The notes: generated from the sequence alone by a model not told the origin. DNA of 64,000 nucleotides from Candidatus Nitrosopumilus sediminis (GCF_000299395.1 NC_018656.1:620001-684000); one strand, 5' to 3'. Positions 1 through 9,434 are shown, numbered from the stretch's first letter. Numbers and translations: made by a program.

Positions 1-25
1 CCCAAAAATTATCTTATCTTAAATC

Positions 26-685
26 ATGGATTTGGAAAAATTCAGAAATGATGTTTTTGAGATGACTGAAAAACTCTCAAAAAATCTCAATGAAAATGAT
101 GTCTCTAAACTGAATTATGTTAGGCAACAATTAATTGGAATGTACAAAAAAAATCTGGTTAAAATCAATCACTCGATTTTGGAATTAATCTGTGCTAGTA
201 CTTTAATTTCAAGAGGATATGCTGTTGAAGTTGAAAAAGAAGTCACAGATATTCTTGTCTGTGATATTTTTGCAAAGAAAGGTGACGGTAATACTATAAT
301 TGAAATTGAAACTGGTTTTACTCCTCCAGAACATGCAATGGATACTATAGATTATTTTTCTGCCAGAATAATGAGTAAGATTGCAAGATATAGTCAACAC
401 TGTTCAAAATTCTCATTGGCAACACCTGTCGTTGGAATTTTACCCATTTCCAAAATTTTCTTGTTGCCTCCAAATGCAAGAAAGAAAGAGAATGTACAAA
501 AAATCAAGGATTTATGTGATCGATACTATAAAAATCCTCCAATAAAATACGATGATATCTTAAATGCTCATCTCCATTCGATTTTTTTGATTAACATTGA
601 CAAAGGATTTGCCAAAGAACTTGATCCTCAGGGGTATGTTGACTTGACTAATAGCCTTCTTGACAGAAGTGAAGTAAATTACTGA
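26..685 (+). CDS. Predicted PD-(D/E)XK-like nuclease-fold protein
   Basis: This 219-residue soluble protein has a helical N-terminal third. A stretch near residues 68-95 then contains LVCDIF followed by IIEIETGF, an Asp, strand, Glu-x-Glu arrangement that resembles the core of PD-(D/E)XK nuclease or Holliday-resolvase folds, with the usual Lys replaced by Glu. The remainder (residues 96-219) contains no motif I recognise. There is no signal peptide or membrane segment. The ATG lies 25 bases into the window, so the full promoter may not be visible. The fold assignment is an inference from one motif; catalytic activity is doubtful given the ExE variant. The next gene downstream on the same strand is the small zinc protein at 739. 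Confidence 0.6.
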   Translation: MDLEKFRNDVFEMTEKLSKNLNENDVSKLNYVRQQLIGMYKKNLVKINHSILELICASTLISRGYAVEVEKEVTDILVCDIFAKKGDGNTIIEIETGFTPPEHAMDTIDYFSARIMSKIARYSQHCSKFSLATPVVGILPISKIFLLPPNARKKENVQKIKDLCDRYYKNPPIKYDDILNAHLHSIFLINIDKGFAKELDPQGYVDLTNSLLDRSEVNY

Positions 686-738
686 GATCTATTGACAGAG
701 AAAAAATTCAAATTCACCTATTGTTTAACAAAACTAAG

Positions 739-873
739 ATGATTTGTGCTGCATGTGAGACAAGGAAGCATTTTGAATGCATTGACTGTATGAATAATCA
801 CAAGACTCATCTTTGTAGTTGTGATTGCCATGATGAGAATACAGAGCCTCATAAAGTTGGTACAGCCCACTAA
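739..873 (+). CDS. Small cysteine/histidine-rich zinc-binding protein (44 aa)
   Basis: A 44-residue ORF begins MICAACETRK and contains CxxC, a second CxxC, then HxxHxCxCxCH near residues 21-31. Eight Cys and His residues in so short a protein strongly suggest binding of one or two zinc ions. It ends two bases before the end of the convergent PAC2 gene. An in-frame TTG at 721 is possible, but the ATG follows a purine-rich stretch and gives the compact zinc protein directly. Very small zinc proteins are common in Nitrosopumilus-like genomes; partners and function are unknown. Confidence 0.65.
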   Translation: MICAACETRKHFECIDCMNNHKTHLCSCDCHDENTEPHKVGTAH

Positions 874-875
874 AT

Positions 876-1556
876 TTAATTTTTAAATTTTCTTTCTATC
901 TCTTGAGCCATCATTTCTAATTGGCTAGTATCTCCCAATTTTCTATATGTTAATTTTTCAAGAGTTTTGATTATGCTAATAGCTGATCTGTATTGTGGTA
1001 TTTCCGGCTCGTTGAGCTCTCCATACATGCCGATCCCCTGAATATCATTTATTTTTGCAAACCCTAGAATTAATCCATTAAATCCTGTAATGATTGATTT
1101 TTGAGGAGTTGTTTCAACCTCTAACCCCTCCATCTGTTTTGTTAGTTCTTTTGATGTTGTTGTGATGTATGTTTTAGGCTTGTTGTCAAAAATCCGATTT
1201 GTGTGAAATCCTCCAAATGTATAGATGAATTTTGCTGAATATTTTTTTGCAGTATCAATTACATCTTGACACAGAGCGTTTAACTCGCTATTACTTTGTG
1301 GTTGGCCTTTGCCTCCTCCAAATACTATCAAGTCATCAGTGTATTTGTATTCCCATTTTTCATCTGGAAGATCAATATATCCTCCCCTATCTACGATATA
1401 TGTTGGAAATTGTGTTTTTGCTGTTCTGAATGTTTTTGTTCCGAGAGACTCATTGATGAAATTTACTACTATGCTTCCAACATTTCCCATATCTTGCATT
1501 GCTGCAATTATGATTGGTTTTTCTATGTTTGGCTGTTCATTCTGAATGAATTCCAC
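876..1556 (-). CDS. PAC2-family (proteasome assembly chaperone-like) protein
   Basis: The 226-residue protein matches the PAC2/DUF75 family. Features include a strand and turn near residues 16-30 (IIAAMQDMGNVGS, where other members have G(W/M)GNVG), FGGGKGQPQ after the central strands, and TFGGFHTNR near residue 115. Archaeal PAC2 proteins are related to eukaryotic proteasome assembly chaperones and form homotrimers; their in vivo role in archaea is not settled. Length is typical of the short archaeal forms. The gene converges with the zinc protein at 739 and is followed upstream by a 430-base region shared with the SNF2 gene. Confidence 0.8.
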   Translation of the reverse strand: MEFIQNEQPNIEKPIIIAAMQDMGNVGSIVVNFINESLGTKTFRTAKTQFPTYIVDRGGYIDLPDEKWEYKYTDDLIVFGGGKGQPQSNSELNALCQDVIDTAKKYSAKFIYTFGGFHTNRIFDNKPKTYITTTSKELTKQMEGLEVETTPQKSIITGFNGLILGFAKINDIQGIGMYGELNEPEIPQYRSAISIIKTLEKLTYRKLGDTSQLEMMAQEIERKFKN

Positions 1557-1986
1557 ACATTATCAAAAATCTGATGAATTTTAAACGTATGTTGTTAACA
1601 ATGGATTTTTTGTATGCATGAATTTCAATATTGCTGTATTTTTTTCATTTCAAAAATGATCTATTTTCTGACTTTTAGATATCCATTAACAAAAAATTTC
1701 TCATAGATTTGGAAATTCGCCGTGTGGAAATAATTATAATTTAAAATGAAAATGTGATTTGATCTCTTTTTTGTTATTCTGTTTCTATTGAACTAATTCT
1801 ATCTCTGAAAATCCCTTTAAAATTATAGATTTCATTCAATTTTGAGCCTAGGAGTTATCCCAAATATTTCTCCCTAAAGTAGAAACTGGTATCATATTTT
1901 AACTCTTGTAGATTTTTGATTTCTTTTTTAATGATCGAGAAAAATATGAAGATTCATAAGGCAAAAAAACTTTCTGTCGACAAATT
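1557..1986. other. 430-base divergent intergenic region
   Basis: This stretch separates the PAC2 gene (leftward) from the SNF2 helicase (rightward). It is very A/T-rich, with several T-tracts. I find no ORF above about 20 codons with a convincing start, and no hairpin with a stem longer than 6 bp. It presumably contains both promoters. An ATG at 1947 opens a 47-codon frame that overlaps the helicase start out of frame and looks like chance. Confidence 0.5.
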
Positions 1987-3711
1987 ATGGAAACATCCAT
2001 GGAAAACATTGGAACATTGGAATATGTCCTTGACAAATATTCCAAAACCTGGAGCTGGAAAGTTACAGGTGATCGTGCAGTTAGTATGATATCTCGCCTT
2101 GTTTCCGAGGCATGGTATGGAGAAAACGTTAATGAGATTATCATTCCAGACAGTACTGAAACTGTAAAACAGCTAAAATTAATCATGGACAGATATCCTC
2201 TTGAAATTTTATCAAAATCAATCTGGCAAAGAAAAATTGTAAAAACATATGCTCCAAAACCTACACTGCCCCCCGTCAAACTAAAACTAAAACGAGCAAA
2301 AACAGGTGAACAATTTAGAGGAAAATTACTAAACTTTCAAAAGGAAGGATTAGACTTTTTGCTAAAATCCTCTGGCAATGCTTTATTGGCAGATGAAATG
2401 GGTCTTGGAAAAACTGTCCAAACGTTATCTTATGCTGCAACTGAAAAGCAAACATTTCCCCTTCTTGTTGTTGCACCTTTAGTTACCCTAAATAATTGGG
2501 AGAGAGAAATTGAGAAATTTCTGAAAAAGAAAAGTAGGAATGGGAGAATTATTGAATCAGAGTCTCCCAGTGTTACTATTATTAGAACTGGCAAATCCCA
2601 AGAACTTCCTAAAACAGATATTTACATAATTAATTATGAATTGCTTTTCAAAAGAAATGATGATTTATCAAAATTAGGACTCAGGACAATTGTTTGTGAT
2701 GAAGTACATAATTTGAGATCAAAAACAACTCAAAAATACAAAGCAGTAAAAAAATTAGCAGCACTTCCATCTATTCTTTATAGAATTGGACTGTCTGGAA
2801 CCCCAATCTACAACCGTGGTTCGGAAATATGGCCAATCATAGATATCATAAAACCCGGACTACTTGGAAGTTTCAAGGAATTCTGTGAGTATTTTTGTTA
2901 TGTAAATGAAAAAGGAAAAGCAATTGTTTTAGAAAACAAACGTGCATCTCTTAGAAATGAATTACAAAAACATGTAATGCTTCGAAGAAAAAAGGCTGAT
3001 GTGCTAAAAGAACTAAAAGATAAAGTTCGTTATAAGGAAGTTATTGCAGCAGACACTGATTATTATCTTGAAGAGTTGGATAAAATTTGGAAGAAAGTTG
3101 AGGCCGAACAGAAAGATGCTGAAACCGAATTTTCTAAATCTGCTTCTTACCATAGAGCAATTCAAAGTGAAAGACAAATTGCAGGCATTGCTAAACTTCC
3201 ACATGTAATCAATTTTGTTAAAAACATTATGGAAATTGAAGAAAGCGTTGTTGTTTTTTGTCATCATAAGGTAATTCACAAACTATTGCATGACAGTCTT
3301 CAGGAATTCTCCCCTGTCTCAATTATCGGTGGACAATCTGATGCAACTCGTCAGGATCAAATAGACAAATTCCAAAGAGGCGAATCAAAATTAATGATTG
3401 CAGGTATACGTGCTGGAAATGTTGGTATCAATTTGACTAGGGCAAAGTATGTTATTTTTGCAGAATTGGACTGGAGTCCTGCTATTCATAGACAAGCTGA
3501 GGATAGACTTCATAGAATTGGTCAGAAAAATACTGTGTTTGCATATTATTTGATAGGCAATGGAACTTTAGATGATCATGTTGCTAATGTACTAGTAGAC
3601 AAGAGTTATGAGATTGATGAAATCATGGATGAATCAAAAGAGAACTATGAGAATAAAGATAAGGCAGAACTCATACTAGCTCAGATTCAAGACAAGGTTC
3701 GCTCAAAATAA
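1987..3711 (+). CDS. SNF2/HepA-type DEAD-like helicase (SMARCAL1-like subfamily)
   Basis: A 574-residue SF2 ATPase of the SNF2 group, acting on DNA or nucleoprotein. Motifs in order: a non-catalytic N-terminus (1-110), motif I DEMGLGKT ending near residue 143, motif II DEVH near 238, motif III GLSGTP near 270, motif V GNVGINLTRA near 475, and motif VI HRQAEDRLHRIGQ ending near 512. The compact size without chromodomain or bromodomain resembles archaeal HepA/SMARCAL1-like proteins involved in DNA remodelling or repair of stalled forks. The first ATG was used; a second lies four codons on. It converges with the winged-helix gene at 3712, which begins at the next base after its stop. Confidence 0.85.
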   Translation: METSMENIGTLEYVLDKYSKTWSWKVTGDRAVSMISRLVSEAWYGENVNEIIIPDSTETVKQLKLIMDRYPLEILSKSIWQRKIVKTYAPKPTLPPVKLKLKRAKTGEQFRGKLLNFQKEGLDFLLKSSGNALLADEMGLGKTVQTLSYAATEKQTFPLLVVAPLVTLNNWEREIEKFLKKKSRNGRIIESESPSVTIIRTGKSQELPKTDIYIINYELLFKRNDDLSKLGLRTIVCDEVHNLRSKTTQKYKAVKKLAALPSILYRIGLSGTPIYNRGSEIWPIIDIIKPGLLGSFKEFCEYFCYVNEKGKAIVLENKRASLRNELQKHVMLRRKKADVLKELKDKVRYKEVIAADTDYYLEELDKIWKKVEAEQKDAETEFSKSASYHRAIQSERQIAGIAKLPHVINFVKNIMEIEESVVVFCHHKVIHKLLHDSLQEFSPVSIIGGQSDATRQDQIDKFQRGESKLMIAGIRAGNVGINLTRAKYVIFAELDWSPAIHRQAEDRLHRIGQKNTVFAYYLIGNGTLDDHVANVLVDKSYEIDEIMDESKENYENKDKAELILAQIQDKVRSK

Positions 3712-4326
3712 CTAAATTTTTAATTTATCTTTTAGTTTTAATAATTTTTCATTGATTGAATCCTTCTTTATTGGCTCTAATTGGGTATCTTGAATTTCTT
3801 TTTGGATTTCATCTACGATGCTCAAAATCTCAACTTCGGATTTTGGCTCTCCAAACTTTGTGTTTTCAAATCCATCCGTTTCTGTTTTGTCTATCGCCTC
3901 AATACCTTCAGGTAAAATCTCATACACTTTGATTACTTTCTCATCTAATCTTTGCGGGGACATCAATACAAATTGATTTTTTCTTAATTTTTCAATTTCT
4001 GGTAACAATTCTTCTTTTGGTATTTTTAGAATGTCTTCGATCTTCTCCATGTTACATGATTTGATGTATAGTAATCGTAGTATTCTTGCCCATGTTGGTA
4101 TGTTATCATTCCAAAGAATCTCTCGTGCCAATTCCGTGATTGTAAATGACCCATCAGTGTTTAATGAAATCATTTTTCTATCTTTCAAAGTGGCAAGAGC
4201 ATCTAAAAGTTTCCCAACTCCAAGTCTCTTTAATTCCGAATTCTCTAAATTGTTTTCATTAAATGTTCCATTTTCATTAATTGCTAAATGCAAAATTTCT
4301 AAATCAATTGTACCTAGTTTCCTCAT
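3712..4326 (-). CDS. Winged-helix-like protein of unknown role
   Basis: A 204-residue soluble protein. Residues 1-75 read as a winged helix (ILHLAINENG, then LLDALATLKDRKMISLNTDGSFTITELA, a recognition helix followed by a beta wing). Residues 80-130 form a second, similar helical unit. The acidic C-terminal third ends in a predicted helix, EKLLKLKDKLKI. It probably binds DNA or a protein partner. Its start is 73 bases from the superoxide dismutase start on the other strand, so the two share a divergent control region. No closer family assignment is possible from sequence alone. Confidence 0.55.
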   Translation of the reverse strand: MRKLGTIDLEILHLAINENGTFNENNLENSELKRLGVGKLLDALATLKDRKMISLNTDGSFTITELAREILWNDNIPTWARILRLLYIKSCNMEKIEDILKIPKEELLPEIEKLRKNQFVLMSPQRLDEKVIKVYEILPEGIEAIDKTETDGFENTKFGEPKSEVEILSIVDEIQKEIQDTQLEPIKKDSINEKLLKLKDKLKI

Positions 4327-4399
4327 GTTGATCTCACTTTCTTAAGATTTATCATTCTTTGCACTTGAAGAATATATGTGGATTATACTGATTTGATTT

Positions 4400-5023
4400 A
4401 TGGTTAGATATGAACTTCCAAGATTGCCTTATGGTTATAATGAATTGGAACCTTTCATAGATACTGAAACAATGAAAATTCATCATCAAAAACATCATCA
4501 ATCATATGTTGATGGGCTAAACAAAGCACTTGCCGATGTTGGAAGTGCATCTCATCCACAATACATTTCATCTATACTGTCTGATTTAAAATCCATCCCT
4601 GAATCAGGAAGAAGCGCAATCAATTTTTTTGGAGGTGGTTTTGAAAATCATAGATTGTTTTGGGAAACAATGATTCCAAATAGTGATGGAAAACCAGGTG
4701 GGCAATTAGAAGATCAGATAGATGTGTATTTTGATAATTTTGAGAATTTTAAAAAAGTTTTTTCTGAAAAAGCAATCAATATTCAAGGCAGTGGTTGGTG
4801 TTGGTTGGTTTTCAATTCAACATATCACAAAATTGAAATCATAACTACTGAAAATCAAACTAGTCCTTGGACCTTGGGAAAATTTCCATTATTGGGTTTG
4901 GATGTATGGGAACATGCATACTATTTGAAATATCAAAACAAAAGACCTGATTATGTTAAAGCTTGGTGGAATGTTGTTAATTGGGATTATGTTGCAAATA
5001 GATTTTCAGAACTAGCCAACTAA
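4400..5023 (+). CDS. Superoxide dismutase, Fe/Mn type
   Basis: This 207-residue enzyme converts superoxide to peroxide and oxygen in the cytoplasm. It shows the family N-terminus YELPRLPYGYNELEPFID, the ligand region MKIHHQKHHQSYVDGLN (first metal His near residue 28), GGGFENHRLFW with the second His near residue 80, and the signature DVWEHAYY with Asp and His ligands near residues 168-172. Full family length with no signal peptide. It lies alone on the plus strand, divergent from the winged-helix gene. An oxidative-stress role fits an aerobic ammonia oxidiser. Confidence 0.93.
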   Translation: MVRYELPRLPYGYNELEPFIDTETMKIHHQKHHQSYVDGLNKALADVGSASHPQYISSILSDLKSIPESGRSAINFFGGGFENHRLFWETMIPNSDGKPGGQLEDQIDVYFDNFENFKKVFSEKAINIQGSGWCWLVFNSTYHKIEIITTENQTSPWTLGKFPLLGLDVWEHAYYLKYQNKRPDYVKAWWNVVNWDYVANRFSELAN

Positions 5024-5035
5024 TTGCACAATTTG

Positions 5036-5052
5036 GACAAATTCTTTTAAAC
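5036..5052 (+). promoter_or_regulatory. Strong-looking archaeal promoter of the secreted DUF7482-type gene
   Basis: The A/T element TTCTTTTAAAC is centred about 27 bases before the ATG at 5073 and preceded by a purine/AAA stretch suited to a BRE. The spacing predicts a leaderless or nearly leaderless transcript. This is a prediction from spacing and composition only. Confidence 0.5.
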
Positions 5053-5072
5053 AAAATTTCAATTTCAACTGC

Positions 5073-6347
5073 ATGAACAAGAGTCTAAGATACATTGCAC
5101 TTCTTGCAATTTTACCCTTGTTTACAGCAGGTATGACAACAGATTATTTCTCAGATGCTGAAGCACTGAAAAGCAAAGGTATTGGAACCTCGAAATATGG
5201 TTCTTCTACTGGAATCTGTGGTTTACAACTTTGTTCTGAAATTCCAGGCGGTAAAGCCGCTTGGGAAGCAGGGCAAAAAAAAGTCACTCCTGTAGCTTCA
5301 GTTGAAGAAAAAATGGAAGCCATGATGAAACATGATGAATCTATGATGGAAGCGACCATGGAAGATGAGACTGAAGCAGACTTGGGTTCTGTACTTAGAT
5401 TATCAAGAGCAAATGTTCCGGCAACAATTCCTATGCATCAAGGTTACTACAACGGTGAAGATGTTTACTATATCATCACCGATTCTAGTGATCCAACACA
5501 TGCAGAAATAATTACTACAAATCAAGGATGGCAAGTAGAACTTGCTCCGTTGTTGAAGAATACTCCTGAAGAAGCACTATCAAAAGTATACTTGTTTACC
5601 AACGGCATTGAAGGCGATGGTATACACGGATACCAAGGCCAAGTGTTCACTAGTACTCCTGCACAAGCAGATGTTTACAGTGCATTGACTTCACATGTAC
5701 ATGTTACATGGAATGAAGGTGTAACTCCAAGAATACTTGATTCAGAAGCAATGATTATGCAAGCAGCTGAGAACAATGAAATTACATTGACATCCGTTGA
5801 TGTGGTTTTGAATATGCCGCAAATTGTTTGGCCTGAAGGTCAGATGATAATTAAAGATGTGACATTAACTGACACTACGCCTTATGGTGGTGGTCAAGTT
5901 CTTGATATCGATACAGAAGAGATGACTGTAACTTTCATAGCTCATCGTGGATGGGGTCCTGATGGTAGAACTATCTATTACATTGTAACAGATGCTACTC
6001 CAAGTGGTCCTGCCGGAATGATGGGTGTTGTTAGTTCACCAACATCTGCAAGCTTGATTGCAAATTCAGCAGCAGTAGACTTGTATCAATTCAAAAATGG
6101 TTTGACAGGAACAGGTCCATTAGGATTCCAACCTGGAATTGCAGTAGGAGCTCCCGGCGATGCTAATTATTCTCCAATGTGGAGAATCTTTATGATTGGT
6201 TGGGATGATCCTGAAAATGCACAATTACTAGAAACCATTGATGATATCAATGCATACAGGGAAGCTGGTTTGATCAACATTGGTATTGCGCGTCCAATGG
6301 ATAGTGACCATATTGTAAACTGTCCATTCATAGACCCATTCCAATGA
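5073..6347 (+). CDS. Large secreted protein with two DUF7482-type repeats
   Basis: A 424-residue exported protein. A signal peptide (MNKSLRYIALLAILPLFTAG) is followed by a low-complexity Met/Glu/Ala linker near residues 75-105 and two homologous beta-rich domains. The first (about 110-250) contains YYNGEDVYYIITDSSD and the second (about 265-415) contains GPDGRTIYYIVTDATP; both continue into a LYxFxNGxxGxGxxGFQ-like segment. Similar two-domain secreted proteins, annotated DUF7482, are abundant in marine Thaumarchaeota; a surface or copper/envelope role has been suggested but not shown to my knowledge. Codons are regular and the promoter looks strong, consistent with high expression. Confidence 0.75.
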   Translation: MNKSLRYIALLAILPLFTAGMTTDYFSDAEALKSKGIGTSKYGSSTGICGLQLCSEIPGGKAAWEAGQKKVTPVASVEEKMEAMMKHDESMMEATMEDETEADLGSVLRLSRANVPATIPMHQGYYNGEDVYYIITDSSDPTHAEIITTNQGWQVELAPLLKNTPEEALSKVYLFTNGIEGDGIHGYQGQVFTSTPAQADVYSALTSHVHVTWNEGVTPRILDSEAMIMQAAENNEITLTSVDVVLNMPQIVWPEGQMIIKDVTLTDTTPYGGGQVLDIDTEEMTVTFIAHRGWGPDGRTIYYIVTDATPSGPAGMMGVVSSPTSASLIANSAAVDLYQFKNGLTGTGPLGFQPGIAVGAPGDANYSPMWRIFMIGWDDPENAQLLETIDDINAYREAGLINIGIARPMDSDHIVNCPFIDPFQ

Positions 6348-6452
6348 ATTTTTTTTAAACACTATACATTTGTTAATTTATTTTAAAATTTTTTAACAAA
6401 TTTTCAGAAAATCGTCTGCTTAATTTATCTTTGATTGTGAGAATAATATCTC

Positions 6453-6827
6453 ATGAGTATTGCTGGAATGTACATGCTAAACACTGGGGGATACAAGCCC
6501 GAGAAAATTCATCAAGCTTTGGATATGCTGTATCTAGACCGAAAAAATGAATTTCGTGAATTATCTCAAGTTCTTCTAAGTGAAAAAGCTCTTAATGCAA
6601 TGCCTTATTGGAAAGAATTTGTTTTGAATTTCAGTTTGGATGTGGAAGATGCTTTTAAAACATGGTCTGGTCAGAGCCCTTTGTCTTCAAGCTCTCCTCA
6701 GAAAGCTTTGACTTTGTTAAGACAATTAGGTCATGATAAGACGTCTATGAATCAGCTTGCTCATTTACTTAACATGTCATATAACCTATCATGTGAGTTC
6801 AAAGAGATTTACAGACGTCTAAAATAA
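6453..6827 (+). CDS. Conserved-looking small helical protein, unknown function
   Basis: A 124-residue soluble, mostly helical protein with no signal peptide, cysteine motif or recognisable domain. Its C-terminal part (PQKALTLLRQLGHDKTSMNQLAHLLNMSYNLSCEFKEIYRRLK) has the shape of a helix-turn-helix, so DNA binding is possible. A rightward A/T-rich promoter region of about 100 bases precedes it. It is followed by another small acidic helical protein on the same strand, 59 bases later. Confidence 0.5.
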   Translation: MSIAGMYMLNTGGYKPEKIHQALDMLYLDRKNEFRELSQVLLSEKALNAMPYWKEFVLNFSLDVEDAFKTWSGQSPLSSSSPQKALTLLRQLGHDKTSMNQLAHLLNMSYNLSCEFKEIYRRLK

Positions 6828-6886
6828 TCTCTTTTTTCTTTTTTATCTGAATATCTAAATTTGACTATGTTTTTCAGTAATTTATA

Positions 6887-7138
6887 ATGGATTTCATGTT
6901 GGAAGAGGAATTAATAGATCTGATGACATTTTGCCTTCAGAATCCGGATTCAGTAGAAATATCTGATAAACATAAACGCATTACAGAGATTGGTCATGAA
7001 TTGTTTGCTGATGGAGGTGTGGATGCACTTGAGAACTTCTTTTTTGTGTTGAAAAATAGAATTGCTGAAGAAATAGAAAAAGATCCATCCCCAATGCGTT
7101 CGCTATGGAATGGCCTTACTGATGAATGGCAGTACTAA
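6887..7138 (+). CDS. Small acidic protein, unknown function
   Basis: An 83-residue acidic helical protein (many Glu and Asp, ends NGLTDEWQY). I do not recognise the family. It has its own A/T-rich upstream region and a good ATG, and it converges with the DUF5679-like zinc protein at 7157. An upstream T-rich stretch after the preceding gene probably ends that transcript, so this gene is likely transcribed separately. Confidence 0.5.
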   Translation: MDFMLEEELIDLMTFCLQNPDSVEISDKHKRITEIGHELFADGGVDALENFFFVLKNRIAEEIEKDPSPMRSLWNGLTDEWQY

Positions 7139-7156
7139 ATTTCTCTAGTGAGAAAT

Positions 7157-7300
7157 TTATCCTCTACCAATTCTAAAAATGGCTGTACTGCATGTTGGGC
7201 ATGTGCCTTTGATTGCAGGTTTACCATTTTTCATGGTGTATGGTTTAGGGCCGCCGATTTCTCGTTTGTCTCGACACTTAACACAATATCCTATTGTCAT
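7157..7300 (-). CDS. DUF5679-like zinc-ribbon protein (47 aa)
   Basis: A 47-residue protein starting MTIGYCVKCRDKREI, with two CxxC pairs: YCVKC near residue 6 and GTCPTCSTAIFRIGRG at the end. The two Cys pairs around a short basic beta segment form a classic zinc ribbon. The C-terminus CPxCxxxxFRxGR is characteristic of the DUF5679 group, related to zinc domains of topoisomerases. Too small to be listed by most ORF callers. The plus-strand frame across the same bases lacks any such motif and is a shadow. Confidence 0.75.
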   Translation of the reverse strand: MTIGYCVKCRDKREIGGPKPYTMKNGKPAIKGTCPTCSTAIFRIGRG

Positions 7301-7483
7301 ATTTTCTATAGGCTCAAGGTCATATTAGCGAGAACTTGTTGAACTTTTTTCACTATTAGACAAATCTCCGATCTCATTTATTGTGTTACAGACCAATTTT
7401 TTTCGTATCGGGTATTTTTTCAATAAAATCAGGAATAAATTATTCATATTTGTTAAATAATTGATAAATTTTTTATCAAAATT

Positions 7484-7912
7484 TTAACTTACGCTGATCT
7501 GTATGGTTGAGTATTCTGCCAATGCCTTGTGATTAACTGGAAATCCTTCCCAAACAAAAATTTCTGCAGTAAATTCTCCTGCATCTTGCGGTACCCAAAA
7601 CACCGATGTATTCCATTTCTGATGTGGGTTTAATTTTCCACTGAACCAATCGACTTTCATTGTAAAACCTTCTGAATTTTTAATTTGCACGAGATAATAA
7701 AACGTCTGAGATTTTTCTTGATTGTTTGTAATGTCTGCTGCGATCTGAATTTGTTGATCAACATTTATTTTATTTCCAATTGGTACACCAAACGCATTTG
7801 TTACCTTTGGATTATCTATTGATGCTCTTTCTAATTCTGTTAATGCAAATGCTGGTGTGATACTTGCAACAATTATCAGTAATGCTAATAGTCCTATGCC
7901 CTTACCTAACAC
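7484..7912 (-). CDS. Secreted single-domain beta-sandwich protein
   Basis: A 142-residue exported protein. A signal peptide with a cleavage-like ASITPAFA precedes one immunoglobulin-like beta domain (residues 35-142: NKINVDQQIQIAADITNN, then FYYLVQIKNSEGF and FTAEIFVWEGFPVN). The layout resembles the CARDB/FixG-like domains common in thaumarchaeal surface proteins. There is no C-terminal membrane anchor, so it is probably released or bound to another envelope component. It shares the minus strand with the FAD oxidase upstream but 70 bases separate them. Confidence 0.6.
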   Translation of the reverse strand: MLGKGIGLLALLIIVASITPAFALTELERASIDNPKVTNAFGVPIGNKINVDQQIQIAADITNNQEKSQTFYYLVQIKNSEGFTMKVDWFSGKLNPHQKWNTSVFWVPQDAGEFTAEIFVWEGFPVNHKALAEYSTIQISVS

Positions 7913-7982
7913 GATTTTTTGGACATTTTTTAGTTACAAAAGCGTTTCTGCATAGGTATTTTCTTGAATTATTCTGGTTCTT

Positions 7983-9434
7983 TTAAAGTTCTTCCAGATT
8001 TTGTATGATTGTACTTTTTGTGGTTATGATTTTGCCTGGATTGAGGATATTTTCAGGATCAAAATATTTTTTAATATTTTTGAATATTTCATAATTTTTT
8101 GCCCCATATTGTTTTTTAATATACTCTGATCTTGCCAGGCCGTCTCCGTGTTCAGCCGTAATCGTTCCTCCCAGTTTCAAGATTTCATCAAAATATTCGT
8201 TTGCTATGTTTTTGATAATACTAATTTTTTTCCTTTCTGAAATTAACCGTACATGCACATTTCCATTTCCCGCGTGTCCATAAACTATTGACTTTGTATT
8301 GTATTTTTTATTTATTTTATTTAAAATTAAAAATAATTTTGGGAGATACTTTAATGGCACTGCTGCATCTTCTATTACATGTGGAATTCGTTTTTCTTTT
8401 TTAATCGATTTTAAACTATAATGTAATGATAAATCTCTATATTTCCACCAGTCTGCAATTTCTTTATCTGTTTTTAGTTTTTTAACAATCTTTCCTGTTA
8501 TGATCTGATGAATCTTTTTTTCATTTGACTTGATTTTGTCATCGTATTCAACAAAAAGTAAACATTTGCTTTTCTTATCAAATTTGTAATTAATTTGATC
8601 AAATGTAATTTTATCTACAAATTCAAGTGCTGATGGATTTGTCTTGTTGATATCTCTACAGTTTGTTGCAGCTTTAATCACTGAATTATATTCTATCACA
8701 AAAAGTATTCTCTTTTTTGGTTTGTTTTTGATTTTTAATTTTGCAGAAAGTATTATCCCTAATGTTCCTTCTGAACCAATTATAGTTTTATGTGTGTCAT
8801 TAATTGTTTCTATTTTATCTAATCTATATCCAGATGAGTTTTTAGTTACGTTTGGAAATTTTTTACAATCTATCTGATTTGTAATTTTAATAATCTCTTT
8901 GGACTTTTTATTATTTTTTGGAAGGATTATTTTTTTACCATTACCATCAACAAATGTAATTTCTTCAACATTGTCTATCATGCTTCCATATTTCAAACTT
9001 CTACTTCCACTTGAATTATTTCCTAACATTCCTCCAATTGAACAAAATGATCCAATTGATGGGTTTGGTGGTAAAAACTTTTTAGATTTTTCTAATACTT
9101 TATCTAAATTACCTTTGAGAACTCCTGTTCCTACAGTAACGTGATTTTTCCCAAGCCTGATTGAATCAAAATTTTTCATATCTAGTATTATTCCTGTGTT
9201 TAGTGCACTGCCTACAAGACCTGTCCCTGCACCTCTTACAGTAACAGATGTTTTGAATTCTTTTGCAATCTTTACAGTTCTGATAACATCCCTCTCATTT
9301 TTTGGAATAACAATAATTTTTGGGACGATTTTGTAAGAACTTGCATCTACTGAATAAAATTCTCTGAATTCTTTTGTTGAATAGACGTTTCCTTGAATTT
9401 CTGATTCTAATGTTTTTAAAATTGATTTTTTCAT
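7983..9434 (-). CDS. FAD-linked oxidase, glycolate/D-lactate dehydrogenase (GlcD) type
   Basis: A 483-residue flavoprotein of the PCMH/VAO family that would oxidise a 2-hydroxy acid such as glycolate or D-lactate. The FAD domain contains VTVRGAGTGLVGSALN (about 58-73), LPPNPSIGSFCSIGGMLGNNSSG (about 117-139) and IIGSEGTLGII (about 218-228). The C-terminal FAD-oxidase_C domain holds YGHAGNGNVHVRL with a probable metal His, TAEHGDGLARSEY, and ends FDPENILNPGKI. Length matches GlcD. No partner GlcE or GlcF is adjacent, so the electron acceptor is unknown. It lies nine bases downstream of the HD-domain gene, probably in the same transcript. Confidence 0.85.
   Translation of the reverse strand: MKKSILKTLESEIQGNVYSTKEFREFYSVDASSYKIVPKIIVIPKNERDVIRTVKIAKEFKTSVTVRGAGTGLVGSALNTGIILDMKNFDSIRLGKNHVTVGTGVLKGNLDKVLEKSKKFLPPNPSIGSFCSIGGMLGNNSSGSRSLKYGSMIDNVEEITFVDGNGKKIILPKNNKKSKEIIKITNQIDCKKFPNVTKNSSGYRLDKIETINDTHKTIIGSEGTLGIILSAKLKIKNKPKKRILFVIEYNSVIKAATNCRDINKTNPSALEFVDKITFDQINYKFDKKSKCLLFVEYDDKIKSNEKKIHQIITGKIVKKLKTDKEIADWWKYRDLSLHYSLKSIKKEKRIPHVIEDAAVPLKYLPKLFLILNKINKKYNTKSIVYGHAGNGNVHVRLISERKKISIIKNIANEYFDEILKLGGTITAEHGDGLARSEYIKKQYGAKNYEIFKNIKKYFDPENILNPGKIITTKSTIIQNLEEL

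Noticed and set aside
7148-7342. Plus-strand ORF of 64 codons with several Cys
   Set aside because: It overlaps the minus-strand DUF5679-like zinc protein (7157-7300); the Cys on the plus strand do not form a motif.
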